Assembly: GCA_937138955.1 (NCBI GenBank)
Contig: CAKZPJ010000419.1
Span: forward strand, 1-14,004
Length of the DNA: 14,004 nucleotides
Source of the DNA: an uncultured Flammeovirgaceae bacterium
Lineage (GTDB): Bacteria; Bacteroidota; Bacteroidia; Cytophagales; Cyclobacteriaceae
Direction of reading: 5' to 3'
The translations under genes and the position numbers were made by a program. Position 1 is the stretch's first letter, and the number at the start of each line of letters is the position of its first letter. Shown in pieces: positions 12,708 through 14,004 of the stretch. The notes beneath the pieces were generated by a model. It did not search any database, had not been told where the DNA came from, and was given only the letters and a program-made list of their open reading frames with translations.

Positions 12708-14004
12708 CTACTTCACCTGCCATACGTAGTTACCAGACGATACTTCAAAAATACGGTATTCCTGTTCTACGGCTTTTCCCTGATCTTCACTACCATTAAG
12801 CAGTACCGTTTGACCTTCCTGATAAGGCACGTATACTGTAGCTGTTGTACTCGGTGGAACGGTTACCCGAAGCGTTGTTTCATTATCAACTCTTTCCCAG
12901 GAAGAGTAAATAGTGCCGAATGAACTTTCCACGCTACCATTGACCCAACTCAACTGTGGAAGCATATCCGGTCGGATGATAAAACGTTGGAACCCTGGTT
13001 GTTCGTCATTAAGCTGAATACCTGCCAGTGCTTCGTAGAACCACTCGCTTACCGTACCAAACATAATATGATTCAACGACATTGAGCCGTCCCAATCTTG
13101 CCATAGTGTATTAGCTCCTTGGGCCAACCAGTAGCCGAAACCGGGTTGGTCAGTTTGGTTAACCATCCGATACAGAGCTTCGGAGTGGCCGTATTCTCGT
13201 AGTACATTAAATAAATATTTCAACCCAACCACGCCCACATCAAAGTGGTAGTTGCGCTGCCGAATATCGCTAAGAAGATTATTGAGAACCAATTCTTCTT
13301 TTCCCTTCGGTACAATATTGTGATATAGCGCTAGTGCCTGCGAGGTTTGCCCACCATTGCCGTAGCTTCCGGTTCTTGAGTTAAAGTACCGCTTGTTAAA
13401 GGCTTTCTTTGCCTTTTCAGAATATTGTTGATAGTACTCAGCATCTTCTGACTGCTCCAGAACAGTAGCCATTTGAGAAAACATGCGGGTAAACCCAACT
13501 AAATAGCCCGAAGCCAGTATGTCTCCTTCCGTCTTAGTCTCTACTGGCTTATGATCGTCAATACCGAAGTTGAGGGTATAGTTATCGGAATTACGAATTA
13601 GGTGATCGAGGTATTTTTTTATCGTTGAGTAGTATCGCTCCAAAATCGCGGAGTCGCCGGTAAAGCGATATAGATCCCAGGTAATTTGCACCAAAGCTCC
13701 TTCCCACTGAGGACCGTAACCTAGCGGGCGCAGTTCCGGATCTTTGCCGTACTCGTAGCCCCAGCCACTACTAGGAATAACGCCGGGTAAGTCGCCATTT
13801 TCTTGTTGCTCGTCTACAAAATCATCCAACCACTTCAGGTAGGATCGAACCATATCGTAGTTGAACAGCCCCGCCTCGGCTACCAGTTGGGCATCGCCCG
13901 TCCAGCCTATTTTCTCACGATGAGGACAATCCGTTGGCAGTCCGTGGTAGTTGCCCACAAACGACCAGTGGGTGTTTTGCTGGGTTCGGTTCAGTTGAGG
14001 ATCA
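12708..14004 (-). CDS. Alpha-L-rhamnosidase, GH78 (C-terminal part; 5' end outside window)
   Basis: The frame is open to the window edge and ends at 12708, giving about 432 residues of the catalytic (alpha/alpha)6 barrel and C-terminal domain of a GH78 enzyme. The key motif P-T-D-C-P-H-R-E-K-I-G-W-T-G-D-A-Q (about 13890-13937) matches the active-site loop of characterised GH78 enzymes: D, R, E, W and D sit at the spacings of Asp567, Arg571, Glu572, Trp576 and Asp579 in Bacillus RhaB. Further down, S-L-N-H-I-M-F-G-T-V-S-E-W-F-Y carries the Glu expected for the second catalytic acid. The last ~85 residues form the beta-sandwich cap (Bac_rhamnosid_C type). It releases terminal alpha-L-rhamnose from glycans or glycosides, probably outside the cytoplasm. 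An internal GTG at 13958 is not the real start. The N-terminal domains lie outside the window. Confidence 0.93.
   Translation of the reverse strand, partial: DPQLNRTQQNTHWSFVGNYHGLPTDCPHREKIGWTGDAQLVAEAGLFNYDMVRSYLKWLDDFVDEQQENGDLPGVIPSSGWGYEYGKDPELRPLGYGPQWEGALVQITWDLYRFTGDSAILERYYSTIKKYLDHLIRNSDNYTLNFGIDDHKPVETKTEGDILASGYLVGFTRMFSQMATVLEQSEDAEYYQQYSEKAKKAFNKRYFNSRTGSYGNGGQTSQALALYHNIVPKGKEELVLNNLLSDIRQRNYHFDVGVVGLKYLFNVLREYGHSEALYRMVNQTDQPGFGYWLAQGANTLWQDWDGSMSLNHIMFGTVSEWFYEALAGIQLNDEQPGFQRFIIRPDMLPQLSWVNGSVESSFGTIYSSWERVDNETTLRVTVPPSTTATVYVPYQEGQTVLLNGSEDQGKAVEQEYRIFEVSSGNYVWQVK

Overview
The window looks like chromosomal DNA of a Bacteroidota bacterium, most likely order Cytophagales. 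This rests on an FtsX/MacB-type permease with the N-terminal signature of that phylum, frequent SPII lipoproteins, a lipoprotein-anchored TonB C-terminal domain, DUF433/DUF5615 and UPF0175/DUF3368 gene pairs, Uma2, and A-rich leaders without clear Shine-Dalgarno sequences. The assignment is inferred from gene content; no marker RNA is present.

Layout. (1) 1-592, minus: the first 197 residues of an ABC-transporter permease. Its leader (593-760) holds a sigma-54-type -24/-12 element and, upstream of it, two 17-bp TGT-N11-ACA elements 23 bp apart, as expected for an enhancer-dependent promoter. (2) 850-3387, plus: full-length priA. (3) 3435-4519: a small toxin-antitoxin patch, with an intact UPF0175 gene, a DUF3368 PIN-like toxin cut after about 40 residues, an unexplained insert with an imperfect hairpin, and an intact DUF433/DUF5615 pair. 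(4) 4552-7360: same-strand accessory genes: a two-helix PH-like membrane protein, a DUF1801 protein, a serine beta-lactamase-like lipoprotein and a TonB_C lipoprotein. (5) 7411-9260: an Asp/Glu racemase-superfamily protein translationally coupled to a Crp/Fnr regulator. The regulator has an FNR-type recognition helix (E-T-L-S-R), and a perfect FNR-type box lies 4 nt after its stop codon, in front of a four-helix membrane protein. The 3' remnant of a GNAT acetyltransferase follows. (6) 9450-11259: a bestrophin-family channel, a 58-residue two-helix protein and a 170-residue two-helix protein. (7) 11273-14004, minus: a Uma2 nuclease-fold gene, then an intrinsic terminator ending a carbohydrate unit made of a DUF1080 lipoprotein and the 3' part of a GH78 alpha-L-rhamnosidase that runs off the window.

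How they may work together. The regulator 8043-8576 probably acts on the box at 8581-8594 and so controls the downstream membrane gene, perhaps as a class-II activator. The rhamnosidase and the DUF1080 protein fit exported degradation of rhamnose-containing glycans. The patch at 3435-4519 looks like a site of repeated insertion and loss. No CRISPR array, rRNA, tRNA, transposase or integrase was seen.
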